DNA from: Mesobacillus maritimus
GTDB taxonomy: Bacteria; Bacillota; Bacilli; Bacillales; Cytobacillaceae
NCBI RefSeq assembly: GCF_019749255.1
Contig: NZ_JACWFH010000019.1
Coordinates: 1-64,000 of the forward strand
Length of the DNA: 64,000 bases
Direction: 5' to 3'
Shown piece after piece: positions 26,796 through 35,556 of the stretch. Numbering within the stretch: position 1 is the stretch's first letter; every line of letters begins with the position of its first letter. Made by a program: the position numbers and the translations under genes. The notes under the pieces were generated by a model. That model was not told where the DNA came from and made no database searches. It saw only the letters and a list, made by a program, of their open reading frames with translations.

Positions 26796-26838
26796 ATACC
26801 CAAATAGGTATTTTAGATTGTCCTAGCACTACTGTCAA
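26796..26838 (-). promoter_or_regulatory. Promoter and palindromic operator of the glutaredoxin-like gene
   Basis: On the minus strand a consensus TTGACA (26838-26833) is followed after exactly 17 bp by TAAAAT (26815-26810). An inverted repeat ATACC-N6-GGTAT (26796-26811) overlaps the -10 and start region. Its form resembles CsoR/CstR-family operators (ATACC...GGTAT). Regulator identity is inference. Confidence 0.65.
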
Positions 26839-27039
26839 TTCATCTGCACAGCAGAATCACCTAGATACATCTTTGTTTTTCCCTTTATGGATGAAAAAAA
26901 TGAAAATCTCGTTTGGCTGTTGTTTCGGTTGGTTTTTTGATTTCTAATTTTCAATAAATTGTAAAAAAATACACCGTTTCATGTTCAAATACATCATATA
27001 ATAAAGGTGAAAAGAGGAATAAGAAAGGAGGGATTGACT

Positions 27040-27249
27040 ATGTCTTCCATTGATTTTGATGATTTTTACAGGATCTGTAGCGATTCAAACTTTGAAGCAG
27101 TCCAGGAGGATGTCATCATACTCTCACGTAAAAAACACCAAATCCTTAACTCCAAAGTGAAACAAAGCACACCACGCCTGGAAGACTTCGAAAAGAGTCT
27201 AGACAATCATGCAGCACACTCGCAAAAAGATCAGACTGTACTCCAATAA
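27040..27249 (+). CDS. Small protein of unknown function
   Basis: A 69-residue soluble protein starting M-S-S-I-D-F-D-D-F-Y-R. Start ATG 27040 follows AGGAGGG; the upstream in-frame ATG would place that site inside the gene. No family recognised. It shares a very strong terminator with the convergent gene. Confidence 0.6.
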   Translation: MSSIDFDDFYRICSDSNFEAVQEDVIILSRKKHQILNSKVKQSTPRLEDFEKSLDNHAAHSQKDQTVLQ

Positions 27250-27290
27250 AACAAAATGGCAGGTAACGAAAATGTTCTTTTCCAAAAAGA

Positions 27291-27337
27291 AAACCCCTTA
27301 GTTTGTTCTTAGCATTTGTGAACAAACTAGGGGGTTT
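27291..27337. terminator. Strong bidirectional terminator
   Basis: AAACCCCTTAGTTTGTTC pairs with GAACAAACTAGGGGGTTT, an 18-bp stem with a single mismatch, between convergent genes. It ends the Fur-controlled operon on the minus strand. Confidence 0.9.
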
Positions 27338-27340
27338 CGT

Positions 27341-27982
27341 TTAATAAAGCTTTGTTGAGTAATTTATTTGTAGTGCTTCGTTTAGTTCTTTTTCAGTTTT
27401 GTTGGGAAGTTTCGAATGAGCTAAGAGAATTTTTGCTGCATTTGGCAATATCTCTTTTTGACTCCACGTTTCTGGTTCCCATAGTCCAGAACGTTTCATT
27501 GCTTTTGCACAATGGATAAAGCATTCTTCTACTTCAATGCCAATTCCAATCTGAGGCTTCTTTCCATTAACGGCCATTCGTTCAAGGAGAACATCATCTT
27601 TCACCAATGAGGCCTTTCCATTCACTCTTAACGTTTCTCCTAATCCTGGGATTAGAAACAAGAGACCAGCCTTCGGGTTGGATAGAATATTCCGCAACGT
27701 ATCCATTCGTTTATTGCCTGGTCGTTCTGGAATCACAAGATGCTTGTCATCCAGGATAAGAGCAAAGCCTGGTTGGTCCCCTCGAGGTGAAACATCATTA
27801 TTACCAAACTCATCAGAAGTTGAAATCACTAAAAAAGGTGAACGAGATATAAAATCCTGACAATGTTCATCTAGGTTGGAGATCACCTTTCTTTTCACTA
27901 ACTCACTTGACTCCCCCATCATTGAACGTAATTCGTCTTCACTTTCAATCTTGTCTTTCCATATTAATGTAGTGTCCGACAT
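27341..27982 (-). CDS. Pyridoxamine-phosphate-oxidase-like FMN-binding split-barrel protein
   Basis: A 213-residue split beta-barrel protein of the MSMEG_1061-like group. The motif D-V-S-P-R-G-D-Q-P-G-F-A is characteristic, followed by I-P-E-R-P-G-N-K-R-M-D-T-L-R-N-I and an E-E-C-F-I-H-C-A-K-A motif. Such proteins bind FMN or F420-like flavins and reduce small molecules or ferric complexes. The start overlaps the peptidase gene by 38 bp, so it is the last gene of the siderophore-uptake transcript. A role in reductive iron release is inference. Confidence 0.85.
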   Translation of the reverse strand: MSDTTLIWKDKIESEDELRSMMGESSELVKRKVISNLDEHCQDFISRSPFLVISTSDEFGNNDVSPRGDQPGFALILDDKHLVIPERPGNKRMDTLRNILSNPKAGLLFLIPGLGETLRVNGKASLVKDDVLLERMAVNGKKPQIGIGIEVEECFIHCAKAMKRSGLWEPETWSQKEILPNAAKILLAHSKLPNKTEKELNEALQINYSTKLY

Positions 27983-29381
27983 CTTCTCCCTCTCCCCCTT
28001 GCTTCCATCCTATGGATTCGGCAACGATTAGCCCACTTTCTACTTGGATCCGCACTAGTTTTTGAATTGGAATAAAAGAATAATCTAGTTCCTCTTCAAG
28101 AGTATCGCAATATTCCTTTAAGTAGCGCTCCCCTTTTTCGTGGGTTTCCTTTAGTTTGCGGATTGCCTCTTCCTCTTTTGCGTCTAGTTTTTGGAGCCTT
28201 TCTAGCTCAAATTCACATGTACGAACCGTTAATCCTAAGTATAATCCGTTATAAAACTTAGCGCCATATAGGTTATCAAAAACCTCAGCTATTTTCGCTG
28301 GTTGCTCAAATTCGGGATTACTTTCGGCCCAGTTTATTTTCGCTTCGCTTCCATTCAGTATATACTGAATCACTTCATCTACCAGTTTAACAAATGGATT
28401 TTTATCAGTTATATAAGAGCGAACTTCAGTTAACATTTGATCTAAGGTAGTAAAATGAGTTTGGGACATTTCTACACTTTTTAAAATGGCTTCTTTTCGT
28501 GTCATCTCACTATCACTCATATCCTCAATCCGTGAATCGAAGAAATATGGAAGCTCCGTTAGCAAGGTTACGCAATCTTTTGTGATGGTCGAGGCGTAGT
28601 CTGAACTTGAAGTACCATTTTTAATCTTCGGAGTTTCTCCCGTAAATTTTTCAGTAAAATCATAAGCATCAGCAATGTTCATTGTTTTAAAAATTGCCGG
28701 TGAAAACTTTGTAATAAACGGCTCCTCAGGTTCCCCTAAACTTAGAGGAATGTCTTGTTTTAGCGCTGATTGCCTCAGTGGTTCATACAAGTCTGGAAGA
28801 TCATGCGTGATGTACCAATACGCGCCGCCAAACCCGGCATTATGAAGAGAATACATAAAATCAGGCTTCGTCTCTTGGATGATCTTCATCAATGCTTGTG
28901 TTTCAGGAAGCGGTTCTTGAAAATGGAGCTCTTTGTAGTCAATCGGAAACGTCCATTCTACCTGTTCGTAGCCGATCGGACGATAATAATTCTTGGTATA
29001 GGTATAGACGTTAAACGGTCCCTTGAACCAATCTTCATTCAGACGTACCCCATCTGGATCAATGCATTTGATGATGTACCAGGTAAAGCCTAAGTCTTCT
29101 CGCAAGTCATCATTTTCTGCTAAAGCACGAGAAAAGTACTCGAGGGTCATCGCTCCAATTGGTTCATTCGGGTGAGGACAGGCAAAGCATAACGCATTCT
29201 TTGGTCCATCTCCGATTTTCATACATAAAATAGAATGTCCCGCTCGAGATGTTCCAGCTTCAAACAGTGTGACAATATCAGGGAACTCTTCAGCTAGTTT
29301 CACACTGCTCTCATCAAGTTCATCTACTGTTAGAAAAGCGTTGTAATCGGGAACTTGATCGACTACAGATTGAAATTTCAT
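27945..29381 (-). CDS. M14 family zinc carboxypeptidase, cytosolic
   Basis: A 478-residue metallo-carboxypeptidase. The zinc motif H-x-x-E is in C-P-H-P-N-E-P-I-G, and the third ligand His in Y-S-L-H-N-A-G-F-G. The catalytic glutamate is likely E258 or neighbouring acidic residues. There is no signal peptide, so it is cytoplasmic, unlike most secreted M14 enzymes. It lies 25 bp after the second siderophore permease gene in a Fur-controlled operon. It may hydrolyse a peptidic siderophore after import; this is inference from position. Confidence 0.85.
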   Translation of the reverse strand: MKFQSVVDQVPDYNAFLTVDELDESSVKLAEEFPDIVTLFEAGTSRAGHSILCMKIGDGPKNALCFACPHPNEPIGAMTLEYFSRALAENDDLREDLGFTWYIIKCIDPDGVRLNEDWFKGPFNVYTYTKNYYRPIGYEQVEWTFPIDYKELHFQEPLPETQALMKIIQETKPDFMYSLHNAGFGGAYWYITHDLPDLYEPLRQSALKQDIPLSLGEPEEPFITKFSPAIFKTMNIADAYDFTEKFTGETPKIKNGTSSSDYASTITKDCVTLLTELPYFFDSRIEDMSDSEMTRKEAILKSVEMSQTHFTTLDQMLTEVRSYITDKNPFVKLVDEVIQYILNGSEAKINWAESNPEFEQPAKIAEVFDNLYGAKFYNGLYLGLTVRTCEFELERLQKLDAKEEEAIRKLKETHEKGERYLKEYCDTLEEELDYSFIPIQKLVRIQVESGLIVAESIGWKQGGEGEDVGHYINMERQD

Positions 29382-29406
29382 GTAAAAGTTTCCTTTCCAG
29401 CTTGGT

Positions 29407-30429
29407 TTACTTGGTTTTTATTAATAAATACACAAAATAAGGTGCACTTAAGATCGAGACAATAATGCCGACCGGAATTTCTGTTGGAGCTAATAAATTC
29501 TTTCCGATTGTATCCGACACCATTAACAGTAAGGCTCCTAGGAGGGTTGAGACTGGAATGATATATTGATGCAACGGTCCCATTATTTTTCGCGCAATAT
29601 GCGGAATAACCAAGCCTAAAAAAGCAATTCCCCCACCTGCTGCAACGGCCGCACCGGCTAAGGCAACGGCGATAAATAATAAGAACATCCTTTCTCTTTC
29701 AACCGAAGTTCCTAAACCTGAAGCTACTTCATCGCCTAAATTCATCACATTGAGTGACTGGGCTTTATGAAGCGCAATTGGAATTAAAATCAGCATCCAC
29801 GGTAATAAAGCGAGCACCATATTCCAATTGGCGTTCCATATGTCCCCGGTTAGCCAAACCGTCGCTTGGCGGAAATCCTGCGGATCCATTTTTAATTGGA
29901 AGATGGTTAGAAAAGCAGCAAATCCAGCGTTGACACCAATTCCCACCAACACAAGGCGAATCGGGTTCACACCCTTTTTCCACGCTAAGGCATAAATGAG
30001 AACGGCAGCCACCATTGCGCCAATTAAGGCTGCGACAGGCATGATAAAAATCGAGAACGAACTCGTTGGGTCTAGTTGATTTTTAAAGAAAAATAGAAAT
30101 AACACGACCGCTAGACCAGCACCGGTATTGATTCCTAAAATCCCAGGGTCAGCAAGCTCATTTTGTGTGATTCCTTGCAAGATAACCCCCGATACCGCTA
30201 GCCCTGCCCCGATAAGAAGCGCTAACAAAATTCCTGGTAATCGGAAATCAAATAACACAAGTTCCTGTCGACTAGTCCCTTGATTTAGGAAGGTTTTGAT
30301 GACTTCACTCGGGGAAATAGTAATCACCCCCGTACTTAAGCTGACAAAGAACATCACGACAATGAGCGTTGCTAATAAGATGAGAACCGTCGATAATCTC
30401 TTCTTTTTCTTCATTTCAATAGAATTCAT
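29407..30429 (-). CDS. FecCD-type siderophore ABC permease 2
   Basis: A 340-residue BtuC/FecD-type permease with about 9-10 membrane helices. The family motif G-L-V-I-P-H-I-A-R and the G-A-G-L-A-V-S-G-V-I-L-Q-G segment are present. Its start codon overlaps the stop of permease 1 (TAATG). It should form a heterodimeric channel with permease 1, fed by the divergent lipoprotein and powered by the ATPase at 32744. Confidence 0.93.
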   Translation of the reverse strand: MNSIEMKKKKRLSTVLILLATLIVVMFFVSLSTGVITISPSEVIKTFLNQGTSRQELVLFDFRLPGILLALLIGAGLAVSGVILQGITQNELADPGILGINTGAGLAVVLFLFFFKNQLDPTSSFSIFIMPVAALIGAMVAAVLIYALAWKKGVNPIRLVLVGIGVNAGFAAFLTIFQLKMDPQDFRQATVWLTGDIWNANWNMVLALLPWMLILIPIALHKAQSLNVMNLGDEVASGLGTSVERERMFLLFIAVALAGAAVAAGGGIAFLGLVIPHIARKIMGPLHQYIIPVSTLLGALLLMVSDTIGKNLLAPTEIPVGIIVSILSAPYFVYLLIKTK

Positions 30430-31442
30430 TATTTTCCACCTCCGCTACCGCGAGCTAAGTACAGGAAGAATGGTACGCCTATAAGGGAGGTAATTGCGCC
30501 AACAGGTGTTTCAAAGGGAGCATTGACCAGTCTTGAAACCACATCCGATAAAACAAGCAATAACGCTCCAAAGAGAATTGAAGTCGGAATGATCCAGCGG
30601 TAATCAGTTCCGATAATAAATCTCGTAATATGGGGAACAATGAGTCCGACAAAACCTACAGCTCCCCCGACCGAAACCGCGGCCCCTGTGAGGATTAAAA
30701 TCGAGACAATCCCAAGAATTTTAATCAACATGTTATTTTGCCCTAAGCCTATGGCCATGTCTTCACCTAAACTGAGCACAGTGATTGATTTTGATATCGA
30801 TAGCGCTAAAAGCAACCCTATCACACCCGAAATCAACAAAATCTGAACAGATGTCCAACTGGTTCCATCCAGTCCCCCTGCAAGCCAAAAGCCCATTTCT
30901 TTTTCTAAATTAAAATGTAGGGAGATAATAGAAGAAACTGAACGTAACATCGTTCCTATCGCCACACCTGCTAGCGCAAGTTTTACAGGCGTTAACCCCC
31001 CAGCTGAAAAGGAACCAATGGTAAAAATCAAGGCCACTGCCAAACCGGCACCAACAAACGATGAACCAATAAGCCCTAGGTTTGAAAGACTTGGGGAAAA
31101 TGCTAGCATCAGCACAAGTGCAAACGCCGCTCCGTCTGTCACCCCCATGATGGAAGGAGAAGCTAGAGGGTTACGGGTCATTCCTTGCATAATTGCACCT
31201 GATACCGCTAAAAAAGCACCAACGAACGCTGCGGAGATTGCCCGAGGTAACCGTAACTCTTGAATGACTTGATGGGAGGTTTGCTCTGGATCAAATTGAA
31301 AGACTGCTTGCCAAACTGTTGTAAAATCTATATTGGTTGATCCATACGAAACGGATACACCGATTGAAACAATTAAAGCAAGGAAGGTGAAAAAATTAAT
31401 CATGATTTTTGTACTATTCGATTGATGAATAAATGATCGCAT
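30429..31442 (-). CDS. FecCD-type siderophore ABC permease 1
   Basis: A 337-residue permease of the FeuB/FhuB family. It shows G-A-F-L-A-V-S-G-A-I-M-Q-G and G-L-I-V-P-H-I-T-R motifs and multiple membrane helices. It is the first gene of the minus-strand operon, starting after AGGAGAG. A Fur-box-like element lies in the 123-bp divergent intergenic region upstream. Confidence 0.93.
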   Translation of the reverse strand: MRSFIHQSNSTKIMINFFTFLALIVSIGVSVSYGSTNIDFTTVWQAVFQFDPEQTSHQVIQELRLPRAISAAFVGAFLAVSGAIMQGMTRNPLASPSIMGVTDGAAFALVLMLAFSPSLSNLGLIGSSFVGAGLAVALIFTIGSFSAGGLTPVKLALAGVAIGTMLRSVSSIISLHFNLEKEMGFWLAGGLDGTSWTSVQILLISGVIGLLLALSISKSITVLSLGEDMAIGLGQNNMLIKILGIVSILILTGAAVSVGGAVGFVGLIVPHITRFIIGTDYRWIIPTSILFGALLLVLSDVVSRLVNAPFETPVGAITSLIGVPFFLYLARGSGGGK

Positions 31443-31500
31443 TGCTCTCTCCTGTTTCTACAGAGTTCATTAATTTGTCAAAAAAGAAAGAAACATTTAA

Positions 31501-31529
31501 TTGACTATGTAATTGAAAATGATTATCAT
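31501..31529 (+). promoter_or_regulatory. Fur box and promoter between divergent siderophore genes
   Basis: TGAAAATGATTATCA (31514-31528) matches the Fur consensus TGATAATNATTATCA at all but one defined position. It overlaps the -10 of a forward promoter, TTGACT (31501-31506), 17 bp, TATCAT (31524-31529). Iron-replete Fur would block transcription of the lipoprotein gene and probably the divergent permease operon. Confidence 0.85.
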
Positions 31530-31565
31530 TGACAGTGAAATTATACCATAAAAGGAGAAATACAT

Positions 31566-32531
31566 ATGAAAAAGAATATGAAGTTTCGTCGACTTTTTTT
31601 CACAATCGTTATGAGTTTGCTCGTCCTTATTATCTCTGCATGTGGAAACGATGATGCATCCCCAGAACCTGAATCAGAGGGTGGCACCGAAAGCAGTGAC
31701 GTGACTCTCGATTCGGGGATGGGTGAAGTCACCCTTCCGGGAAATGCAGAAAAAATAATGGCACCTTTTCATGAAGACGCTTTACTTGCATTGGGTGTTA
31801 CTCCAGTGGCAAAATGGGCCATTGGTCAAAGTGTTCAAGACTATTTAGAGAAAGACTTGAAAGATGTCCCAAGCATTGAATGGAATCTTCCATTAGAGCA
31901 GGTTCTAAGCCATGAGCCGGACCTCATTATTTTACAAAATAATATGGATAGCTATGAAGGTTCCTTTGACGATTATAACAAAATTGCGCCAACTTATGTG
32001 ATGAAAGAAGAAACAGTTGGTGACTGGCGAAAGCAAATCGAGACATTTGGAACGATTCTTGGCAAAGAAGATGCAGCAAAAAAAGCGATAAGTGACTACG
32101 AAGAAAAAGTAGCAGACGCTAAGGAGCAAATAGCAGAAGGACTTGGCGACGAAACGGCAGCTGTGATTTGGGCAGTAGGCAATCAATTCTTCTTATTTGA
32201 ACAAAATCGTCATAGTGCCGAGGTCCTCTACTCTGAGTTAGGCGTAAAACAGCCAAAACTTATTGAAGAATTAGGTGAGGCGGATGCGGCAGCATGGAAT
32301 CCAATTTCCGTAGAGAAACTTTCTGAGCTTGATGCTGACCATGTCATTCTTTTAGCTTTAGAGGGTGAACAAGGAATTGAAACATTAGAGAAAAGTTCAG
32401 TATGGCAAAGTACACCAGCCGCGAAAAAAGCTAATGTCCATCTTATCAACGATCCAAGTAACTGGACTAACAAAGGACTTATCGCTTCCCAAGAAACAAT
32501 TGATGATGTGTTAAGTGCTTTGGTGAAATAA
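31566..32531 (+). CDS. Iron-siderophore-binding lipoprotein
   Basis: A 321-residue class III solute-binding protein. A signal peptide ends in lipobox L-I-I-S-A-C with Cys27, followed by a Ser/Glu-rich linker and a two-lobe FeuA/FecB-type fold (E-V-T-L-P, H-E-P-D-L-I-I and W-N-P-I-S-V-E-K-L motifs). It delivers ferric siderophore to the divergently encoded permeases. Homologues include FeuA, YfiY and YxeB; the exact ligand cannot be read. Confidence 0.92.
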   Translation: MKKNMKFRRLFFTIVMSLLVLIISACGNDDASPEPESEGGTESSDVTLDSGMGEVTLPGNAEKIMAPFHEDALLALGVTPVAKWAIGQSVQDYLEKDLKDVPSIEWNLPLEQVLSHEPDLIILQNNMDSYEGSFDDYNKIAPTYVMKEETVGDWRKQIETFGTILGKEDAAKKAISDYEEKVADAKEQIAEGLGDETAAVIWAVGNQFFLFEQNRHSAEVLYSELGVKQPKLIEELGEADAAAWNPISVEKLSELDADHVILLALEGEQGIETLEKSSVWQSTPAAKKANVHLINDPSNWTNKGLIASQETIDDVLSALVK

Positions 32532-32561
32532 CCTTATAACATTGTATGAATACCTTATCAG

Positions 32562-32604
32562 TGCTGTCCCCTCTTTCAATCAAGAAGGGACAGCATTTTC
32601 TTTT
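32562..32604 (+). terminator. Rho-independent terminator
   Basis: TGCTGTCCC and GGGACAGCA form a perfect 9-bp stem followed by a T-rich run after the lipoprotein gene. Confidence 0.85.
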
Positions 32605-32637
32605 ATTACCACTTGTAAAATGTGTCTATTTTTCAAA

Positions 32638-32681
32638 TGATAATTAGTATCATTGACTGTTATGCTGAAAGGAAATAGAAT
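32638..32681 (+). promoter_or_regulatory. Fur box and promoter of the siderophore ATPase gene
   Basis: TGATAATTAGTATCA (32638-32652) differs from the Fur consensus at one position. Directly after it lies TTGACT (32653-32658), 17 bp, TAGAAT (32676-32681). The ATPase is thus a separate iron-repressed transcript. Confidence 0.88.
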
Positions 32682-32743
32682 AGGGATATACAATTCGGTC
32701 ACACATGTGTGTTAGATGCGCACATTAAAGGGGAGAGATTCCA

Positions 32744-33568
32744 ATGCATTCATTATCAGCAAAGGATTTAACATTGGGTTACGGAGAGACAACAATTATT
32801 GAAGATTTAGATATAGAGATTCCTAAAGGTGAAATCACCGTGTTAATTGGTGGGAATGGTTGTGGGAAATCCACCTTATTGCGTTCCTTGGCACGCTTAC
32901 TCAAGCCTAAAAGTGGGACGGTTCTTTTAAATGGCGCAGAGATTGCCAAAATGAAAACAAAGGAAATTGCGAAAAAGCTTGCGATTCTGCCTCAAAGCCC
33001 GGTCACTCCTGAAGGCTTGACGGTGTATGAGCTCGTGAAGCAAGGTAGACACCCACATCGTTCGATGATGAAGCAGTGGACAAAAGAAGATGAAAACGCT
33101 GTTCAACAAGCGCTTGAATCCACAAATATTCTCCATCTTCAAGATCGTGCGGTTGATTCATTGTCAGGCGGTCAACGCCAACGTGCTTGGATTGCGTTAA
33201 CCTTGGCACAGCAAACCGATATCATTTTATTAGATGAACCTACTACCTATTTAGATATGACACATCAAATCGAAATCCTCGATTTATTGTTTGATTTAAA
33301 CGAGCAAAAAGGCCATACAGTTGTGATGGTGTTGCATGATTTAAACTTAGCTAGTCGTTATGCACACCATATGGTAGCAGTGAAAGACAAAAAGATTTAT
33401 GCACAAGGAAAACCAGAGGACATCATCACTTGTGAACTAGTCCATGACGTCTTCCAAATGAAGTGCAATATTTCTTGTGATCCGATTTTCGGAACTCCTG
33501 TCTGCGTACCGCACGGCAAAGGTCGTTCGATTGCACCAAAACAAACGAAACGAGTTTCAGTAATATAA
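32744..33568 (+). CDS. yusV: Siderophore ABC transporter ATP-binding protein (YusV/FhuC type)
   Basis: A 274-residue ABC ATPase with Walker A G-G-N-G-C-G-K-S-T, Q-loop L-P-Q-S, signature L-S-G-G-Q-R-Q-R, Walker B I-I-L-L-D-E-P and H-loop V-L-H-D. It closely resembles YusV, the shared ATPase of several B. subtilis siderophore importers. It has its own Fur-controlled promoter, consistent with serving more than one permease. It probably energises the permease pair at 29407-31442. Confidence 0.9.
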   Translation: MHSLSAKDLTLGYGETTIIEDLDIEIPKGEITVLIGGNGCGKSTLLRSLARLLKPKSGTVLLNGAEIAKMKTKEIAKKLAILPQSPVTPEGLTVYELVKQGRHPHRSMMKQWTKEDENAVQQALESTNILHLQDRAVDSLSGGQRQRAWIALTLAQQTDIILLDEPTTYLDMTHQIEILDLLFDLNEQKGHTVVMVLHDLNLASRYAHHMVAVKDKKIYAQGKPEDIITCELVHDVFQMKCNISCDPIFGTPVCVPHGKGRSIAPKQTKRVSVI

Positions 33569-33573
33569 TATAG

Positions 33574-33608
33574 GGAAGCAGAGAAGTCGGACTTCTGCTT
33601 CCTTTTTT
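33574..33608 (+). terminator. Rho-independent terminator
   Basis: GGAAGCAGA and TCTGCTTCC form a 9-bp stem followed by TTTTTT after the ATPase gene. Confidence 0.88.
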
Positions 33609-33664
33609 ATGTGATTCATTATATGGATCAACATTTCTATTTGCTGGCGGTTTTCTTCGGGCTT

Positions 33665-33765
33665 CATGAGAGCTTCTTGGTGACATTTTCAACCTAGAGC
33701 GTCTTTAGGCATCATGTACGCTTTTTGGTGACCGTTTTTCATTTTCAGTTAGCATCAACGCTCTA
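33665..33765. repeat. Degenerate ~43-48-bp tandem repeat (array 4)
   Basis: CATGAGAGCT (33665) and CATGTACGCT (33713), and TTGGTGAC at 33677 and 33725, recur at 48 bp; a third partial copy, CATCAACGCT, is near 33753. AGCGT and ACGCT form an inverted repeat across the unit junction. It lies between convergent genes, like array 1. Confidence 0.55.
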
Positions 33766-33829
33766 TATTTTACAACAATTTCCTAGAAAATGGAGGAAGA
33801 AACCGGGAGGCTCTTTTCCTCCCTACCTC

Positions 33830-34249
33830 TTACCTTAACTCTTTTACACTTTCTGCCATTTCATTTAGCTCATGTTCGACGATTTCTAGTATTTCCTCTC
33901 TTGCATGCTTTCCTTCATTCGTAAGATCTCTTACTATTTTCTTTAACTCATCAACACTCACACTAGCCTTGTTGATTGCCTTGGTTGCTTCATTGCTCAC
34001 GTTTTCGCTTTTTTCTTTTACCGATTGTGAAATGGTTGATGTACTATCATTTACATTTTCAGAAAGCTCTTCTAATTTACTTGTTAATTCATTCTTTATT
34101 TCTGCTGTTTTCTGTTTCCCTTTATTCAGCTGATTACCGATGTCTTTTCGTATTTGATTCCCTGATTTAGGAGTCACAAGTAATGTCGCTGTCGCTCCTA
34201 CTGCTGCTCCAACAACCGTACCCCATGCAAGATTTGTTTGTTTTTTCAT
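33830..34249 (-). CDS. YtxH-domain general-stress-type protein
   Basis: A 139-residue protein. One glycine/alanine-rich N-terminal membrane helix (G-T-V-V-G-A-A-V-G-A-T-A-T-L-L) is followed by the YtxH motif T-P-K-S-G-N-Q-I-R and a long amphipathic coiled coil. YtxH-type proteins are often sigma-B-induced in Bacillus. The function is unknown. Confidence 0.85.
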   Translation of the reverse strand: MKKQTNLAWGTVVGAAVGATATLLVTPKSGNQIRKDIGNQLNKGKQKTAEIKNELTSKLEELSENVNDSTSTISQSVKEKSENVSNEATKAINKASVSVDELKKIVRDLTNEGKHAREEILEIVEHELNEMAESVKELR

Positions 34250-34437
34250 TTCAATCAGCTCCCTTTCTAGTAGTTATCTATTCTATTACCTATTTTTCTA
34301 GTGATGAAACTCTTTTTTGTTTTTACATTCTAAGAAGCCCTTATCAATAAAACATATTTATTTTAATTGGATGTGCTTACCGGAAAAGGTAGAATAGAAG
34401 TAGAATACATCAAATAAGGTGTAAAGGAGAAAATACA

Positions 34438-34635
34438 ATGGGATTAGCAGAGGTAAATTGGGCTCTAGTTTCGCCTTTAATTGGGATTCAAGTTATTCTC
34501 ATCATCATTGCTTTAATAGACTTATCAAAATCTGAAAGAACGAACGGTCCTAAATGGATGTGGGTTCTCATCTCTCTCTTCGTTAGTATTATCGGGCCTA
34601 TTTTATATTTCACGATTGGGAAAAGGCATGACTAA
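34438..34635 (+). CDS. yxlE: PLDc_N-domain membrane protein (YxlE-like)
   Basis: A 65-residue protein with two membrane helices and the PLDc_N pattern (G-P-K-W-M-W-V-L-I, I-G-P-I-L-Y-F-T-I-G). In B. subtilis YxlE is encoded with YxlF and YxlG in the sigY operon. The same E-F-G order is found here, 15 bp before the ATPase gene. No sigma factor gene is adjacent in this genome. Confidence 0.85.
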   Translation: MGLAEVNWALVSPLIGIQVILIIIALIDLSKSERTNGPKWMWVLISLFVSIIGPILYFTIGKRHD

Positions 34636-34650
34636 GAAGGAGGGATGAGG

Positions 34651-35556
34651 ATGAAAATAGTTGAAGTGAAATCACTATCGAAAAATTTTACCCATCATAT
34701 GGCCGTAAAAGACCTCTCCTTTACCATTGAGGAAGGAAGATGTGTCGCTTTACTTGGTCCGAACGGTGCGGGTAAAACAACGACATTAGAAATGCTTGCT
34801 GGCTTGCAAAAACCAACAAAAGGCACCATCTCATTTCTGAATGCTAAAAAAGGGGATTACCGGGAGCAGATCGGCTATTTGTCCCAACATCCGGTTTTCT
34901 ATCCGTGGATGAATGCAGAAGAATTCCTACTGTTTATCGGCGAATTATCGGGTTTATCGAAAGCAGAAGCGATGAAACGAACAGATGAATTGCTTGAGAT
35001 TGTGGGGATTGCACATAGCAAAAAACGCAGAATTGGTGGATACTCAGGTGGCATGAAGCAGCGACTTGGAATCGCTCAAGCAATGATTCACGAACCCAAG
35101 CTGCTGATGCTTGACGAGCCTGTTTCAGCACTTGACCCTGTCGGACGGAGAGAAGTTCTTGAAATGATGAAATTGCTTAAAAAGAAAATGACCATTCTCT
35201 TCTCCACCCATATTCTTCATGATGCTGAGGAAATTTGTGATGATGTCATTATGATACACGATGGAAATTTAGCAGTCTCTGGTTCCCTTCCTGAACTCCG
35301 CCGCAAGTATCAAGAGGATGTTATTAAAATTTCTGCTGAGGAAAACTTAGAAGAATGGGCAAAGACAATTGCTACATGGGAGGTCGTTTCCAAAGTAGAA
35401 TACAGAGATGGCTCAGTGGAGGTTTTTGTAAAGGATGTTGCTGCTGCCCGTAGCCCATTGCTTGCAGAAATCAAGGCCAAACAAATCCCTGTCACAAGCT
35501 TTACAGTGGGTCATACGACACTTGAAGACCTCTTCATGAAGGTGGTGGGGAAATGA
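34651..35556 (+). CDS. yxlF: ABC transporter ATP-binding protein (YxlF-like)
   Basis: A 301-residue ABC-2 type ATPase. Walker A is G-P-N-G-A-G-K-T-T, signature Y-S-G-G-M-K-Q-R, Walker B L-L-M-L-D-E-P, H-loop S-T-H. Start moved to ATG 34651, six bases after GGAGGG, because the ATG at 34645 abuts the ribosome site. It overlaps the permease gene by 4 bp. Likely an exporter with YxlG-like permease; substrate unknown. Confidence 0.88.
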   Translation: MKIVEVKSLSKNFTHHMAVKDLSFTIEEGRCVALLGPNGAGKTTTLEMLAGLQKPTKGTISFLNAKKGDYREQIGYLSQHPVFYPWMNAEEFLLFIGELSGLSKAEAMKRTDELLEIVGIAHSKKRRIGGYSGGMKQRLGIAQAMIHEPKLLMLDEPVSALDPVGRREVLEMMKLLKKKMTILFSTHILHDAEEICDDVIMIHDGNLAVSGSLPELRRKYQEDVIKISAEENLEEWAKTIATWEVVSKVEYRDGSVEVFVKDVAAARSPLLAEIKAKQIPVTSFTVGHTTLEDLFMKVVGK

